34,682 nucleotides of DNA from an uncultured Alphaproteobacteria bacterium (GTDB lineage: Bacteria > Pseudomonadota > Alphaproteobacteria > Methylaequorales > Methylaequoraceae). The notes beneath the pieces were generated by a model that was given only the letters and a program-made list of their open reading frames with translations, was not told the origin of the DNA and did no database searches. The DNA lies in NCBI GenBank assembly GCA_902590895.1, contig CACIYM010000010.1, forward strand, positions 1 to 34,682. Direction: 5' to 3'. Both the position numbers and the translations under genes were made by a program. Every line of letters begins with the position of its first letter. Position 1 is the first letter of the stretch. Positions 10,876-19,510 of this stretch are shown here, piece by piece.

Positions 10876-12051
10876 ATGACCGAGATTGTAATCACATCTG
10901 CAAAAAGATCACCAATTGGAAAATTTATGGGAACGTTAGCGAGTCTTTCTGCGCCTGAGTTGGGGAAGCTTGCCTTAGATGCAGTCATTAACGATTGCAA
11001 ACTTGAAAAAGATGTCATTGACGAAATTATTATGGGACAAGTTTTAACTGGAGGCGCTGGTCAGAACCCAGCAAGACAAGCCTCAATTTACGCGGGAATT
11101 CCTATTGAAAAAAGCGCTCTAACAATTAACCAAGTATGTGGCTCAGGTTTAAGAGCTGTTTCAGTTGCAGCACAATCAATTTTAACGAATCAGTCCAATG
11201 TCGTAATAGCAGGGGGACAAGAGTCGATGAGTAATGCTCATCACACAATTAATCTTAGAAATGGATTGAAGATGGGTGATGGTAACATTAAGGACAGCAT
11301 GATTATTGATGGCTTATGGTGTGCTATGAATGATTATCATATGGGAACAACTGCAGAAAATATTGCAGAAAAATATAATATTTCAAAAGATGAACAAGAT
11401 AAGTTTGCAACAGAATCTCAAAATAAAACAGAAAATGCACAAAAAAATCATTATTTTGATAAAGAAATAATACCAATTGAAATTAAATCAAAAAAAGAAA
11501 CCATTAATTTTAATGCAGACGAATTTCCTCGCCACGGTACATCCTTTGAGAAAATAAATTCTCTTAAGCCAGTTTTTAAAAAAGATGGATCCGTTACTGC
11601 CGGAAACGCCTCTGGTCTGAATGATGGTTCTGCAGCAGTAGTCTTAATGAAAGAGAGTAAGGCTAACGAACTTAATATAAAACCTTTAGCTAGAGTAGTT
11701 TCTTGGGCTACTGTCGGAGTTGATCCATCAATAATGGGTATTGGTCCAGTTCCAGCTGTAAAAAAAGCGTTGGAAATAGCAAACTGGAAGTTAGATGATC
11801 TTGATCTTATTGAAGCTAACGAAGCTTTCGCAGCTCAATCTTTAGCTGTTGGAAAAGAATTAAAATGGGATTTAAGTAAAGTTAATGTAAATGGCGGTGC
11901 AATTGCACTTGGACATCCTATAGGTGCATCTGGTACAAGAGTTTTAGTAACACTAATTCACGAACTTATCAGAGCAAACAAAAACAAAGGGATCGCCACA
12001 TTATGCATTGGTGGCGGGCAGGGTATTGCTATGTGTATTGAAAGGATTTAA
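10876..12051 (+). CDS. phaA: Acetyl-CoA acetyltransferase (beta-ketothiolase)
   Basis: This thiolase joins two acetyl-CoA into acetoacetyl-CoA. The 391-residue protein has all catalytic elements: the acylated cysteine Cys88 in NQVCGSGLRAV, His347 in GGAIALGHPIGASG and Cys377 in CIGGGQG. The acetoacetyl-CoA reductase phaB follows after 3 bases, so the pair makes (R)-3-hydroxybutyryl-CoA. No polyhydroxybutyrate synthase or phasin gene is visible here. Because the window also holds ccr, mcd and ecm, the likely use is to feed the ethylmalonyl-CoA pathway, though polymer synthesis with phaC elsewhere cannot be excluded. Confidence 0.94.
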   Translation: MTEIVITSAKRSPIGKFMGTLASLSAPELGKLALDAVINDCKLEKDVIDEIIMGQVLTGGAGQNPARQASIYAGIPIEKSALTINQVCGSGLRAVSVAAQSILTNQSNVVIAGGQESMSNAHHTINLRNGLKMGDGNIKDSMIIDGLWCAMNDYHMGTTAENIAEKYNISKDEQDKFATESQNKTENAQKNHYFDKEIIPIEIKSKKETINFNADEFPRHGTSFEKINSLKPVFKKDGSVTAGNASGLNDGSAAVVLMKESKANELNIKPLARVVSWATVGVDPSIMGIGPVPAVKKALEIANWKLDDLDLIEANEAFAAQSLAVGKELKWDLSKVNVNGGAIALGHPIGASGTRVLVTLIHELIRANKNKGIATLCIGGGQGIAMCIERI

Positions 12052-12054
12052 TAA

Positions 12055-12777
12055 ATGACAAAAATCGCTCTAGTTACCGGAGGAACAAGGGGTATTGGTG
12101 AAGCAATATCTAAAAAACTTAAGAATGATGGTCACACAGTAGTTGTAAATTATGGAAGCAATGAAGAGGCTGCGAAAGACTTTTCTGAGCAAAATAATAT
12201 AGATGCTTACAAGTGTGATGTTGGTGATTACGATTCCTGTTCAAAAATGATATCTAAAATATATGATAAATATAAAACTATAGATATTTTAGTAAATAAC
12301 GCAGGCATAACCCGCGATGCCCCACTACATAAAATGACTCAAGAAAACTGGAAAAGAGTCGTAGATGTCAACCTAAATTCAGTTTTCAACATAACTTCTT
12401 TGGTTATAAATAAAATGAGGGAAGAGCAATATGGAAGAATTGTTCACATTTCATCAGTTAATGGACAAAAAGGACAGTTTGGTCAGACCAATTATGCAGC
12501 CACTAAGTCAGCTTTAATTGGTTTTTCAAAATCACTAGCTCTGGAGAGTGCAATCAAAAATATAACTTCAAATGTAGTCTGTCCGGGCTATATCAACACC
12601 GAAATGGTTGCAGCCATAAGGGAAGATATTTTAAAGTCGATTGTAGACACAATCCCTGCGAAAAGACTGGGTGAATCAGATGAAATAGCTGAGCTTGTAT
12701 CATATCTAGTATCTGACAAAGCCCAATACATAAACGGATCAACATTATCAATCAATGGAGGGTTATGGATGGACTAA
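12055..12777 (+). CDS. phaB: Acetoacetyl-CoA reductase (SDR family)
   Basis: PhaB reduces acetoacetyl-CoA to (R)-3-hydroxybutyryl-CoA with NADPH. The 240-residue protein is a classical short-chain dehydrogenase: TGGTRGIG (8-15) binds the cofactor, NNAG is at 81-84, and the Ser-Tyr-Lys centre is Ser133/134, Tyr147 and Lys151 in YAATK. The stretch VNGQKGQFGQTNYAA is typical of PhaB rather than FabG. Its position directly after phaA supports this. It ends in an overlap of 4 bases (CTAA) with the convergent gloB. Confidence 0.92.
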   Translation: MTKIALVTGGTRGIGEAISKKLKNDGHTVVVNYGSNEEAAKDFSEQNNIDAYKCDVGDYDSCSKMISKIYDKYKTIDILVNNAGITRDAPLHKMTQENWKRVVDVNLNSVFNITSLVINKMREEQYGRIVHISSVNGQKGQFGQTNYAATKSALIGFSKSLALESAIKNITSNVVCPGYINTEMVAAIREDILKSIVDTIPAKRLGESDEIAELVSYLVSDKAQYINGSTLSINGGLWMD

Positions 12778-13538
12778 AAATTGTCTTTCATCTCTCTAAT
12801 TATTTTAAAGCTTTCTTCATCATTTAAATCGTTCAAACCTATTCTTTTTAAATAATCTTTATTATCAAACATCAAAAAGGGATTAAAATTTTTTTCATCA
12901 CCCAAATTGCACGGAATTGTTGGAATATTTCTTGATCTTTTACTTTCAATTTCTGTGACCTTTTTCTTTAATTTTTCATTGAAAGGATCTAGACTCAATG
13001 CAAAATTTGCATTATTTAGTGTATATTCATGAGCACAATAAACTTTTGTGTGATCTGGTAATGATCTAATTTTTAAAAGTGATTGAACCATCTGAGCTGG
13101 ACTGCCCTCAAAAAGCCTTCCACATCCAAAAGAAAATAGTGTATCACCACAAAAAATAAGATTTTCTTCCATAAAATAAAAGGCAATGTGACCTTTAGTA
13201 TGTCCTGAGACATCAAAAATTTTACATTTTGATTTACCAATATCAAAAAAATCTCCTTCGTTTAATTTTATGTCAATTCCTGGAATTCTTTTACTATCCT
13301 TTTCGTTTCCAATGATTTTACAACTATATTTTTTTTTTAGCTCAATGTTGGCACCCACATGGTCAAAATGGTGGTGAGTATTTAATATAAAATCTAAACT
13401 TAAATTTTCTTTTTCTAAAGTTTCTATTACAGGCTCAGAAATGGCAGGATCAACACAAGCAGAGGTTTGAGTCTTTTCATCAACAATTAGATATATATAA
13501 TTATCGTTTAATACTGGTATTTGCTTAACTGTTAACAT
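12774..13538 (-). CDS. gloB: Hydroxyacylglutathione hydrolase (glyoxalase II)
   Basis: Glyoxalase II hydrolyses S-lactoylglutathione to lactate and glutathione, the last step of methylglyoxal detoxification. The 254-residue metallo-beta-lactamase fold begins with QIPVLNDNYIYLIVD, typical of GloB. It has the binuclear metal motif THHHFDH (54-60), then GHTKGHIAF and FCGDTLFSFGCGRLFEGSP, and YCAHEYTLNN in the C-terminal half, where substrate-binding residues lie. It follows metW by 19 bases and is the last gene of the metX-metW-gloB run. Confidence 0.95.
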   Translation of the reverse strand: MLTVKQIPVLNDNYIYLIVDEKTQTSACVDPAISEPVIETLEKENLSLDFILNTHHHFDHVGANIELKKKYSCKIIGNEKDSKRIPGIDIKLNEGDFFDIGKSKCKIFDVSGHTKGHIAFYFMEENLIFCGDTLFSFGCGRLFEGSPAQMVQSLLKIRSLPDHTKVYCAHEYTLNNANFALSLDPFNEKLKKKVTEIESKRSRNIPTIPCNLGDEKNFNPFLMFDNKDYLKRIGLNDLNDEESFKIIREMKDNF

Positions 13539-13557
13539 TAATTATACTTTACATTAT

Positions 13558-14160
13558 TTATTTTTTTGAAACACAAAAAATTACTTGATAGGTTAAAAGA
13601 TTAATTAAAAAATAATTGCTTATTACATCGCCTTCTTCGTTTAATGAGAAGAAATTCTCTATATTTATCTTTTTTAAATTGCAAAAATCATAGAAATCTT
13701 TGTATGAACATAAATGAATATTAGGAGTATTAAACCATTCGTAGGGCAAAATTTTATTTTTAGGCATTCTACCAGAAAATAGAAACTCTCCTCTTACCTT
13801 CCAATAACCAAAGTTTGGAAACGAAATAATGGCTCTGTTGCCGATCCTGATCAAATTTTCAATTACTCTTTCAGGATAAATCATGGCCTGAATAGTTTGG
13901 CTTAAGATTACCGTAGAAAATGAATTATCTGGATAATCTTCAAGATCAAAATTTGCGTCACCTTGAATTACATTTAGTCCTTTTTCTAAGCACGAACCCA
14001 CACCACTTAAAGTTATTTCGATTCCTCTACAATCAACGTTTTTATTTTTAGAAAGATAACTAATTAAATTTCCATCACCACAACCAACATCAAGAACTTT
14101 TTCATCCTCCTTGATAAGGCTAGAAATTTTTATTAGATCTTTTCTTAATATTTTTGTCAT
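13558..14160 (-). CDS. metW: MetW, methionine biosynthesis protein
   Basis: MetW is a SAM-methyltransferase-fold protein that accompanies MetX in proteobacteria and is thought to support homoserine acylation. The 200-residue protein has motif [10 protein letters not shown] (22-30), RGIEI, then [13 protein letters not shown] and [22 protein letters not shown] in two conserved blocks ([12 protein letters not shown] and [20 protein letters not shown]). It overlaps metX by 4 bases. Its biochemical role in this organism can only be inferred from the pairing. Confidence 0.93.
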   Translation of the reverse strand: MTKILRKDLIKISSLIKEDEKVLDVGCGDGNLISYLSKNKNVDCRGIEITLSGVGSCLEKGLNVIQGDANFDLEDYPDNSFSTVILSQTIQAMIYPERVIENLIRIGNRAIISFPNFGYWKVRGEFLFSGRMPKNKILPYEWFNTPNIHLCSYKDFYDFCNLKKINIENFFSLNEEGDVISNYFLINLLTYQVIFCVSKK

Positions 14161-15278
14161 AATTTTATTTCTTTTATTTGACCTGTTATAAATTTTTTAA
14201 GGCCTAAGTGAAATTCAGGCTCATCTAATAAAAAAGCATCGTGACCTTTATCTGTATTAATCTCCATAAAGCTAGACTTGGCATTAATAGATTTCAGTGC
14301 TTTAAGAATAGTTTTAGTTTCTGATGTAGGAAATAACCAATCTGAAGAAAACGAAAAGAAACAATACTTTAATTTTTTTTCTGAAAAAACTTTTTTTAGT
14401 CCTCCTTTTTTTATTGATAGATCAAAATAATCCATAGCTTTTGTGATGTAGAGGTAACTGTTTGCATCGAACCTTTCAACAAATGAAATCCCCTGGTGTT
14501 TTAAATAACTTTCTATCTGAAAATCTGTATCGAATCCAAATGAAAAAAATTTACTATTTTGTAAATTTCTACCAAATTTTCTTTGTAATGCAAATTCAGA
14601 TAAGTAGGTAATATGTGCTATCATCCTTGCAACAGCCAGCCCTCTCTTAGGAAGATTTTTTTTTGAATAATAGTTACCCTTTTTCCAGTTTGGGTCAGCC
14701 ATTATAGCTTGTCTACCAATTTCATGGAAAGCAATGTTTTGAGCAGAGTGTCTGTAAGATGTGGCGATTGGAATAACAGAATTAATTCTGTTACTGTATT
14801 TTGAAGCCCATTCCAATGCCTGCATACCTCCCATTGAGCCACCTACAACTGCAAATAATTTTTCTATTCCTAGCTTTTCTATCAACTTATTCTGTACATT
14901 CACCATATCTCCTATCGTGATTACAGGAAATTCTAGTCCATATGGTTTTTTTGTCTTTGGATTAATTGATGAAGGTCCAGTGGTACCCATACAACCACCT
15001 AAAACATTAGTGCATACAACAAAAAAAATATTTGTGTCAATAACTTTTCCAGGACCTACAAGTATATTCCACCACCCATTTTTTTTTGTCACAGGATTTT
15101 TTCCAGTACAAAATTGATCACCAGTCAGAGCATGACAAATAAGGATTGCATTTGTTTTTTTTTTATTCAGTTTACCAAATGTTTTAAAAGCAACTTGACA
15201 CTCATGTAAATACTCACCGCAATCAAGTTTTATTTGTTCCTTAATAATTGCTTTTTCAAAAGAATTTTTTTCTTTCAT
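14157..15278 (-). CDS. metX: Homoserine O-acyltransferase
   Basis: MetX acylates homoserine, the first committed step to methionine. The 373-residue alpha/beta-hydrolase has HALTGDQF near residue 49, [17 protein letters not shown] (91-107), the nucleophile Ser148 in [14 protein letters not shown] and the catalytic His in [10 protein letters not shown] near the C-terminus. Whether it uses acetyl-CoA or succinyl-CoA cannot be decided by eye, since MetX homologs of both kinds exist. It is the first gene of the minus-strand metX-metW-gloB run, with a promoter that faces the one of hisC. Confidence 0.94.
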   Translation of the reverse strand: MKEKNSFEKAIIKEQIKLDCGEYLHECQVAFKTFGKLNKKKTNAILICHALTGDQFCTGKNPVTKKNGWWNILVGPGKVIDTNIFFVVCTNVLGGCMGTTGPSSINPKTKKPYGLEFPVITIGDMVNVQNKLIEKLGIEKLFAVVGGSMGGMQALEWASKYSNRINSVIPIATSYRHSAQNIAFHEIGRQAIMADPNWKKGNYYSKKNLPKRGLAVARMIAHITYLSEFALQRKFGRNLQNSKFFSFGFDTDFQIESYLKHQGISFVERFDANSYLYITKAMDYFDLSIKKGGLKKVFSEKKLKYCFFSFSSDWLFPTSETKTILKALKSINAKSSFMEINTDKGHDAFLLDEPEFHLGLKKFITGQIKEIKL

Positions 15279-15294
15279 TTTTTATTCAAATTAT

Positions 15295-15322
15295 TTGACT
15301 TAAAATGCATCATAACTATGTT
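15295..15322 (+). promoter_or_regulatory. Promoter of hisC-tyrA
   Basis: TTGACT (15295-15300), a 16-base spacer and TATGTT (15317-15322) predict transcription from about 15329. This lies after the upstream ATG at 15305 and so supports the internal hisC start. The -35 box is one base from consensus. Confidence 0.5.
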
Positions 15323-15336
15323 GGAAAACTAGTCAA
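15309..15336 (-). promoter_or_regulatory. Promoter of metX-metW-gloB
   Basis: On the minus strand, TTGACT (15336-15331), a 16-base spacer and TATGAT (15314-15309) predict transcription from about 15302, with a leader of about 24 bases before metX. The element occupies nearly the same DNA as the hisC promoter on the other strand. Confidence 0.5.
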
Positions 15337-15367
15337 AATAAATTTATTTGATAATATGCAGATAAAC

Positions 15368-16489
15368 ATGAAAAAAAATAAAGTTTTCAATCTTATTAAA
15401 CCTTCAATAAATGAAATTGCTAAATATGTTCCTGGTGAATCAAAAATTTCTGGAGCAAAAAATGTAATTAAACTTTCCTCTAATGAATCACCTTTTAATA
15501 TTCCAAAAAAAATTTATAAAATTGCAGGAAAATTAATTGAAGAGTCTAATTTATATCCTGATGGTGACTCAGCATCGTTAAAACTCTCAATAAGCAAAAA
15601 GTTCAAAATAAATAGAAATCAAATAATTTGTGGTAATGGTTCAGATGATATATTGTCGCTTATCACTCAAGCCTTTGGTAGAGAAAATTCTGAGGTAATT
15701 TGTAGTGAATATGGTTTTATTTATTACCCTATAATTTCAAAAATTGCTGGTGCTAGGGTAGTCATAGCAGAATCAAAAAATCTTTCAGTAAGTTGTGAGA
15801 ATATTCTTAAAAAAATTTCAAAAAAAACAAAGATAATCTTTATTGCCAACCCGAACAACCCTACTGGTTCGATTATTTTTAGAAATGAACTTAAAAATTT
15901 TCTGGGAAGGGTACCAAATAATATAATTGTTGTTATTGATGGAGCATATTCAGAGTTTGTAACAGATAAATCTTATTCAGATGGAATTGATTTAATAAAT
16001 AACTATGAAAATGTAATCGTAACAAGGACATTTTCTAAAATTTTTGCTCTTGCTGGATTGAGGTTAGGATGGGCTTACAGCTCAAAGCAAATAATAGAAA
16101 TACTTGAAAAGGTGAGAGGCCCATTTAATGTAAACCTCTTTGCTCAAAGGGTGGGTTCACTAATTTTAGAAGAAAAAAATTTCTTGAAAAAATCAGTTGC
16201 ACATAATCATTTATGGCAAAAAAAACTTACGAAATTTATTAATTTGCTTGGATTAGATGCAAAAATTACTTATGCGAACTTCGTATTAATAAAAATTGAT
16301 AAAAAAAGGTATAATAAGAGTGTAATTTTAAAATTACTTTTAAAAAATAAAATTTTAATTAGAGACTTAAGTAGTTATGGGTTGGGTGAGTTTATTAGAG
16401 TCTCTGTAGGATCAAGTAAACAAATGAACAAGTTTCTACAAGTGCTTAAAGGTATAATGAATAATAATGCTGTTAAAAAAAATAAATGA
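15368..16489 (+). CDS. hisC: Histidinol-phosphate aminotransferase
   Basis: HisC is a PLP aminotransferase of histidine synthesis; next to tyrA it may also act on aromatic substrates. The frame is open from an ATG at 15305, but family members begin near KNKVFNLIKPSINEIAKYVPGES, and the likely promoter lies downstream of that ATG. I therefore use the ATG at 15368 (373 residues); 15356 is also possible. Visible motifs are SSNESPF, NLYPDGDS, NPNNPTG (161-167), DGAYSEF and the PLP lysine Lys224 in RTFSKIFALAGLRLG. The 3' end overlaps tyrA by 23 bases. Confidence 0.92.
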   Translation: MKKNKVFNLIKPSINEIAKYVPGESKISGAKNVIKLSSNESPFNIPKKIYKIAGKLIEESNLYPDGDSASLKLSISKKFKINRNQIICGNGSDDILSLITQAFGRENSEVICSEYGFIYYPIISKIAGARVVIAESKNLSVSCENILKKISKKTKIIFIANPNNPTGSIIFRNELKNFLGRVPNNIIVVIDGAYSEFVTDKSYSDGIDLINNYENVIVTRTFSKIFALAGLRLGWAYSSKQIIEILEKVRGPFNVNLFAQRVGSLILEEKNFLKKSVAHNHLWQKKLTKFINLLGLDAKITYANFVLIKIDKKRYNKSVILKLLLKNKILIRDLSSYGLGEFIRVSVGSSKQMNKFLQVLKGIMNNNAVKKNK

Positions 16490-17360
16490 AATTACAATAA
16501 TTGGACCTGGCTTAATTGGTTCTTCACTTGGTTTGGCACTAAAAGAGAAAGGTATATCAAAAAAAATTGTTGGATTAGATAAATCCAAGTCAAATCTTAA
16601 TGACGCTATAAAAAATAGGTCAATTGATGAACAAAGAACAAAACTTGATGAGAGAATAAGTAACAGTGAAATAATTTTTATTTGCACTCCAGTAAGCCAA
16701 ATTGAGCCTTTAGTCCAAAAAATTGTACCCCTCATAACTGACAAAAAAACTATAATTACTGACGTAGGATCAGTGAAAAAATGTTTCAGCCAGCAAACAA
16801 TTAAAATGATTAAAGGTAAGTGTAAATTAATACCTGGTCATCCAATTGCTGGAACTGAATTTTCAGGAGCAAAAAATGCGAAACCAGATTTATTTAAAAA
16901 AAAATGGTGTATTTTAACACCGTTAACAAAAAATGATAATTCACTATCAGTTGTAAAAAAAATTTGGGAAGCAATTGGAATGAATGTGTCAACAATGACT
17001 ATTGACGAACATGATAAAATTATGTCAATAACTTCTCACCTTCCTCATTTAATAGCCTTTACAATTGTTGGTACAGCATTTGGAATTGATTTCAAAAGAA
17101 AAAGAGATTTAATAAATTTCTCTGCTGGTGGTTTTAAAGACTTCACAAGAATAGGCTCCTCTGATCCTAAGATGTGGACTGACATCTTCATAAAAAATAA
17201 AAAACACTTACTAAAGACGCTAGAAAATTTTTTAAAAGATATTAATAAAATTAAAAAATTAATTGTTGACGATGAGGTTAATAAAATATTTTCTTATCTA
17301 AAAAGAAATAAAAAAATTAGAAAAAGTATAGTGCAACTCTCTAATTTAAAAAGAAACTAA
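16467..17360 (+). CDS. tyrA: Prephenate/arogenate dehydrogenase
   Basis: This NAD(P)-dependent enzyme makes the precursor of tyrosine. The 297-residue protein starts with the Rossmann motif IIGPGLIGSSLGLAL, followed by IIFICTPVSQI, TDVGSVKK, GHPIAGTEFSGA with the conserved histidine, and ITSHLPHLIAF with the paired histidines of the active site. No chorismate mutase or ACT domain is fused to it. Whether prephenate or arogenate is preferred cannot be told. The hisC-tyrA pair is a common alphaproteobacterial arrangement. Its TAA overlaps the stop of the convergent plsC by 4 bases (CTAA). Confidence 0.94.
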   Translation: MLLKKINEITIIGPGLIGSSLGLALKEKGISKKIVGLDKSKSNLNDAIKNRSIDEQRTKLDERISNSEIIFICTPVSQIEPLVQKIVPLITDKKTIITDVGSVKKCFSQQTIKMIKGKCKLIPGHPIAGTEFSGAKNAKPDLFKKKWCILTPLTKNDNSLSVVKKIWEAIGMNVSTMTIDEHDKIMSITSHLPHLIAFTIVGTAFGIDFKRKRDLINFSAGGFKDFTRIGSSDPKMWTDIFIKNKKHLLKTLENFLKDINKIKKLIVDDEVNKIFSYLKRNKKIRKSIVQLSNLKRN

Positions 17361-18043
17361 TAAAATAATTCTTTTATTTTTTCTACAAAAACCTCTTTTT
17401 TGTTTATTTTATAAATAACAGGAAAAATTTGTATCTGAATTGTTCCTGGCTTTTTTATAAATTTTTTATTTTGCCAATATCTCCCAGCATTGTGCTTTAA
17501 AACAAGTATTGGTATTTTTAATATTTTATGGATAGCAAAAACCCCAGTATTAATTTCTCCATTCTCATTGATTTTAGTCCTAGTTCCTTCGGGAAAAATA
17601 ATTAATGTTTTAACACCTTTTTTTTTTAGAAACGTTACCGAGTTTATTATCTGTTTAATTGACTTAAACCCTTTATCTCTATCAATAAAAATAAAGCCTA
17701 ATTTATCGAAGTACAAAGACATTAATGGTACCTTTCTTAATTCTTTTTTGAGAACAAAAACTGATTTATTAAAGAAAAAACTAAAAAAAAATGTTTCCCA
17801 CGCTGATTGATGGTTACTTGCTAACAAAAAAAATTTTTCTTTTGGAATATTTTCTAAGCCAATTAATTCATAATTAATTTTTAGTATCACTCTTGTAAGT
17901 TTAATTACTGAACCAGTCCAAAATTTTGCCAGCTTTAAAACAAAATTATAAGAAAAAAATTTAACAGGAGAAAAAATTATAAAAAAAATTATAGTCCAAG
18001 AATAAAAAATTAAATAAAAGAAACAGGATCGAATTAAATTCAT
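17357..18043 (-). CDS. plsC: 1-acyl-sn-glycerol-3-phosphate acyltransferase
   Basis: PlsC adds the second acyl chain to lysophosphatidic acid at the inner membrane. The 228-residue protein has hydrophobic N-terminal segments (about 6-50), the acyltransferase motif I SNHQSAWET (His78, with Glu83 where many family members have Asp), FIDRDKG and motif III IIFPEGTRTK. The Glu variant of motif I is common in alphaproteobacterial PlsC-like proteins. It overlaps the upstream ydcF-like gene by 4 bases. Substrate preference is inferred. Confidence 0.88.
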   Translation of the reverse strand: MNLIRSCFFYLIFYSWTIIFFIIFSPVKFFSYNFVLKLAKFWTGSVIKLTRVILKINYELIGLENIPKEKFFLLASNHQSAWETFFFSFFFNKSVFVLKKELRKVPLMSLYFDKLGFIFIDRDKGFKSIKQIINSVTFLKKKGVKTLIIFPEGTRTKINENGEINTGVFAIHKILKIPILVLKHNAGRYWQNKKFIKKPGTIQIQIFPVIYKINKKEVFVEKIKELFY

Positions 18044-18639
18044 TTAACAAATAAGAGCGTGTAAATAACTTTAAAATATTCAGAAGTTATTAACTTAATA
18101 TGAAATATTGGTTGCTCCAATAAATTTATTTTTTCTACTGCTGGAACGGGCAAAACTTCAAGATTTCTGTCAATTTTTTTTTCAAAAATCAAAATACTTC
18201 TTGGCAAATGATAATAAGAAGTTATTAAAATTATTTTTAGAATCTCTGAGTTATCATTTAACCACTGATTTACTTCAATAGCATTCTCAATAGTATTTTT
18301 AGCCTCTGCACCAAAATTTATACAACATTCTAATAAATCTTTTTTAGATTTTTCGATCCTAAATTTTGTTTCAATTTCAGAAGGCATAAATACACCAGAT
18401 ATAAACATTTTTTCGGCATAGCCCTTTTGAAGAATTTCCATACCTCTCTCTATTCTCATCTTCCCCCCTGTGAGAACAACAATTCCTGTGTTATATGAAC
18501 TATCAGGAAAAGTTTTAGAATAATAGTTCTTTGGTAAAATATTAAATAAAAAGATTATCCACCAAATAAAACCTACTAGAATTATTGAAATTAAAATTAA
18601 GAAAATATTTTTAAAGTTTATCAAAAAATCTGCTTTCAA
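18040..18639 (-). CDS. YdcF-like membrane protein, DUF218
   Basis: This 199-residue protein has one N-terminal membrane segment (about 12-32) and a DUF218 domain. Signature stretches are IVVLTGGKMRIERGMEILQKG, then FISGV, then TIENAIEVNQWL and ILITSYYHLPRSILIF. The family includes E. coli YdcF, SanA and ElyC, linked to envelope maintenance, but the reaction is not settled. It sits between ftsX (29-base overlap) and plsC (4-base overlap), a context that fits an envelope role. Confidence 0.83.
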   Translation of the reverse strand: MKADFLINFKNIFLILISIILVGFIWWIIFLFNILPKNYYSKTFPDSSYNTGIVVLTGGKMRIERGMEILQKGYAEKMFISGVFMPSEIETKFRIEKSKKDLLECCINFGAEAKNTIENAIEVNQWLNDNSEILKIILITSYYHLPRSILIFEKKIDRNLEVLPVPAVEKINLLEQPIFHIKLITSEYFKVIYTLLFVK

Positions 18640-19510
18640 AAAAATTAAACAAATATAAAGTTAAAAAAATTAAAAAAAGTAAGATAAAGAAAATTAAGAA
18701 AAGAACCAAAATAAAAAAGCTTGAAAGAATAAGCTCTTTAGAAAAGCTAGAATCAAAAAACTCAAAATTTGCTCCGAATAAATTTATCAAAATAATACTT
18801 ATAAAAAAAACAAAAATTAGGCTCAATAATGCTCCAGGAAGGATTCTTCTTATTAAACTTTGAGATATATTTTTAGCTAACTCCATACTACTAGCTCCCA
18901 TGATTTGCATCATCTCTAGTAATTTAAAATTTGTAATTAAAGCGGCTTTTACGATATTCATTAGTAAAAAAGAAAATAATGTAAAAACTACTAGGAACAT
19001 AGCAAAAATTATTATTTTTATCCTATTGACGACTATACTTATTTCAAATAACTGATCTTCATGGGAGTATTTCTCAACAAATCTATTTTCAGAAATTTCA
19101 ATGATATTTTTATAAATTAGGTCAATTGTTTTTTTTTCACTGGAAATGACCTGAAAAACCATTGGTAAATCTAAGCCAGAAATTTCATCTTCAAAATCTA
19201 GGCCCAATATATTTTTAATAGCTACTGAATCAATAATCTTATATGAATCAATAATAGAATTATTGATTAGATAATCTTTAATATTTTCACTTACGGATAA
19301 TGGTATTTCCTTTTCATCACTGTTATTGGTCAAAATAAATGTTGTTTTTTGAGATTCAAGATTTATCCAGTTACTTGAAAATTTATAAAAGTTGAAATAT
19401 AAAACAACGTGAACAGCAATCAAACTTATTATAACAAATGATAAACCATGAAAAAATTTCTGCTCATCTTTGAGTAAAATTTTTTTTAAAACCTCTTGAT
19501 AGTTTAACAT
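18611..19510 (-). CDS. ftsX: Cell division protein FtsX
   Basis: FtsX is the membrane half of FtsEX, which relays division signals to murein hydrolases through EnvC-type partners. The 299-residue protein has the expected four membrane segments at about 22-40, 165-190, 224-245 and 260-290. A large extracytoplasmic loop spans about 41-164, and LLEMMQIMGASSMELAK is the conserved cytoplasmic coupling segment between segments 2 and 3. It overlaps ftsE by 7 bases. The sequence is divergent, so the call rests on topology, the coupling segment and the pairing with ftsE. Confidence 0.88.
   Translation of the reverse strand: MLNYQEVLKKILLKDEQKFFHGLSFVIISLIAVHVVLYFNFYKFSSNWINLESQKTTFILTNNSDEKEIPLSVSENIKDYLINNSIIDSYKIIDSVAIKNILGLDFEDEISGLDLPMVFQVISSEKKTIDLIYKNIIEISENRFVEKYSHEDQLFEISIVVNRIKIIIFAMFLVVFTLFSFLLMNIVKAALITNFKLLEMMQIMGASSMELAKNISQSLIRRILPGALLSLIFVFFISIILINLFGANFEFFDSSFSKELILSSFFILVLFLIFFILLFLIFLTLYLFNFFESRFFDKL

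Noticed and set aside
14761-15117. 118-codon plus-strand ORF
   Set aside because: It is the antisense shadow of metX, whose conserved motifs run through the same bases.
15305-15367. Upstream ATG for hisC
   Set aside because: The extra 21 residues do not match HisC, and the likely promoter starts transcription after this ATG.
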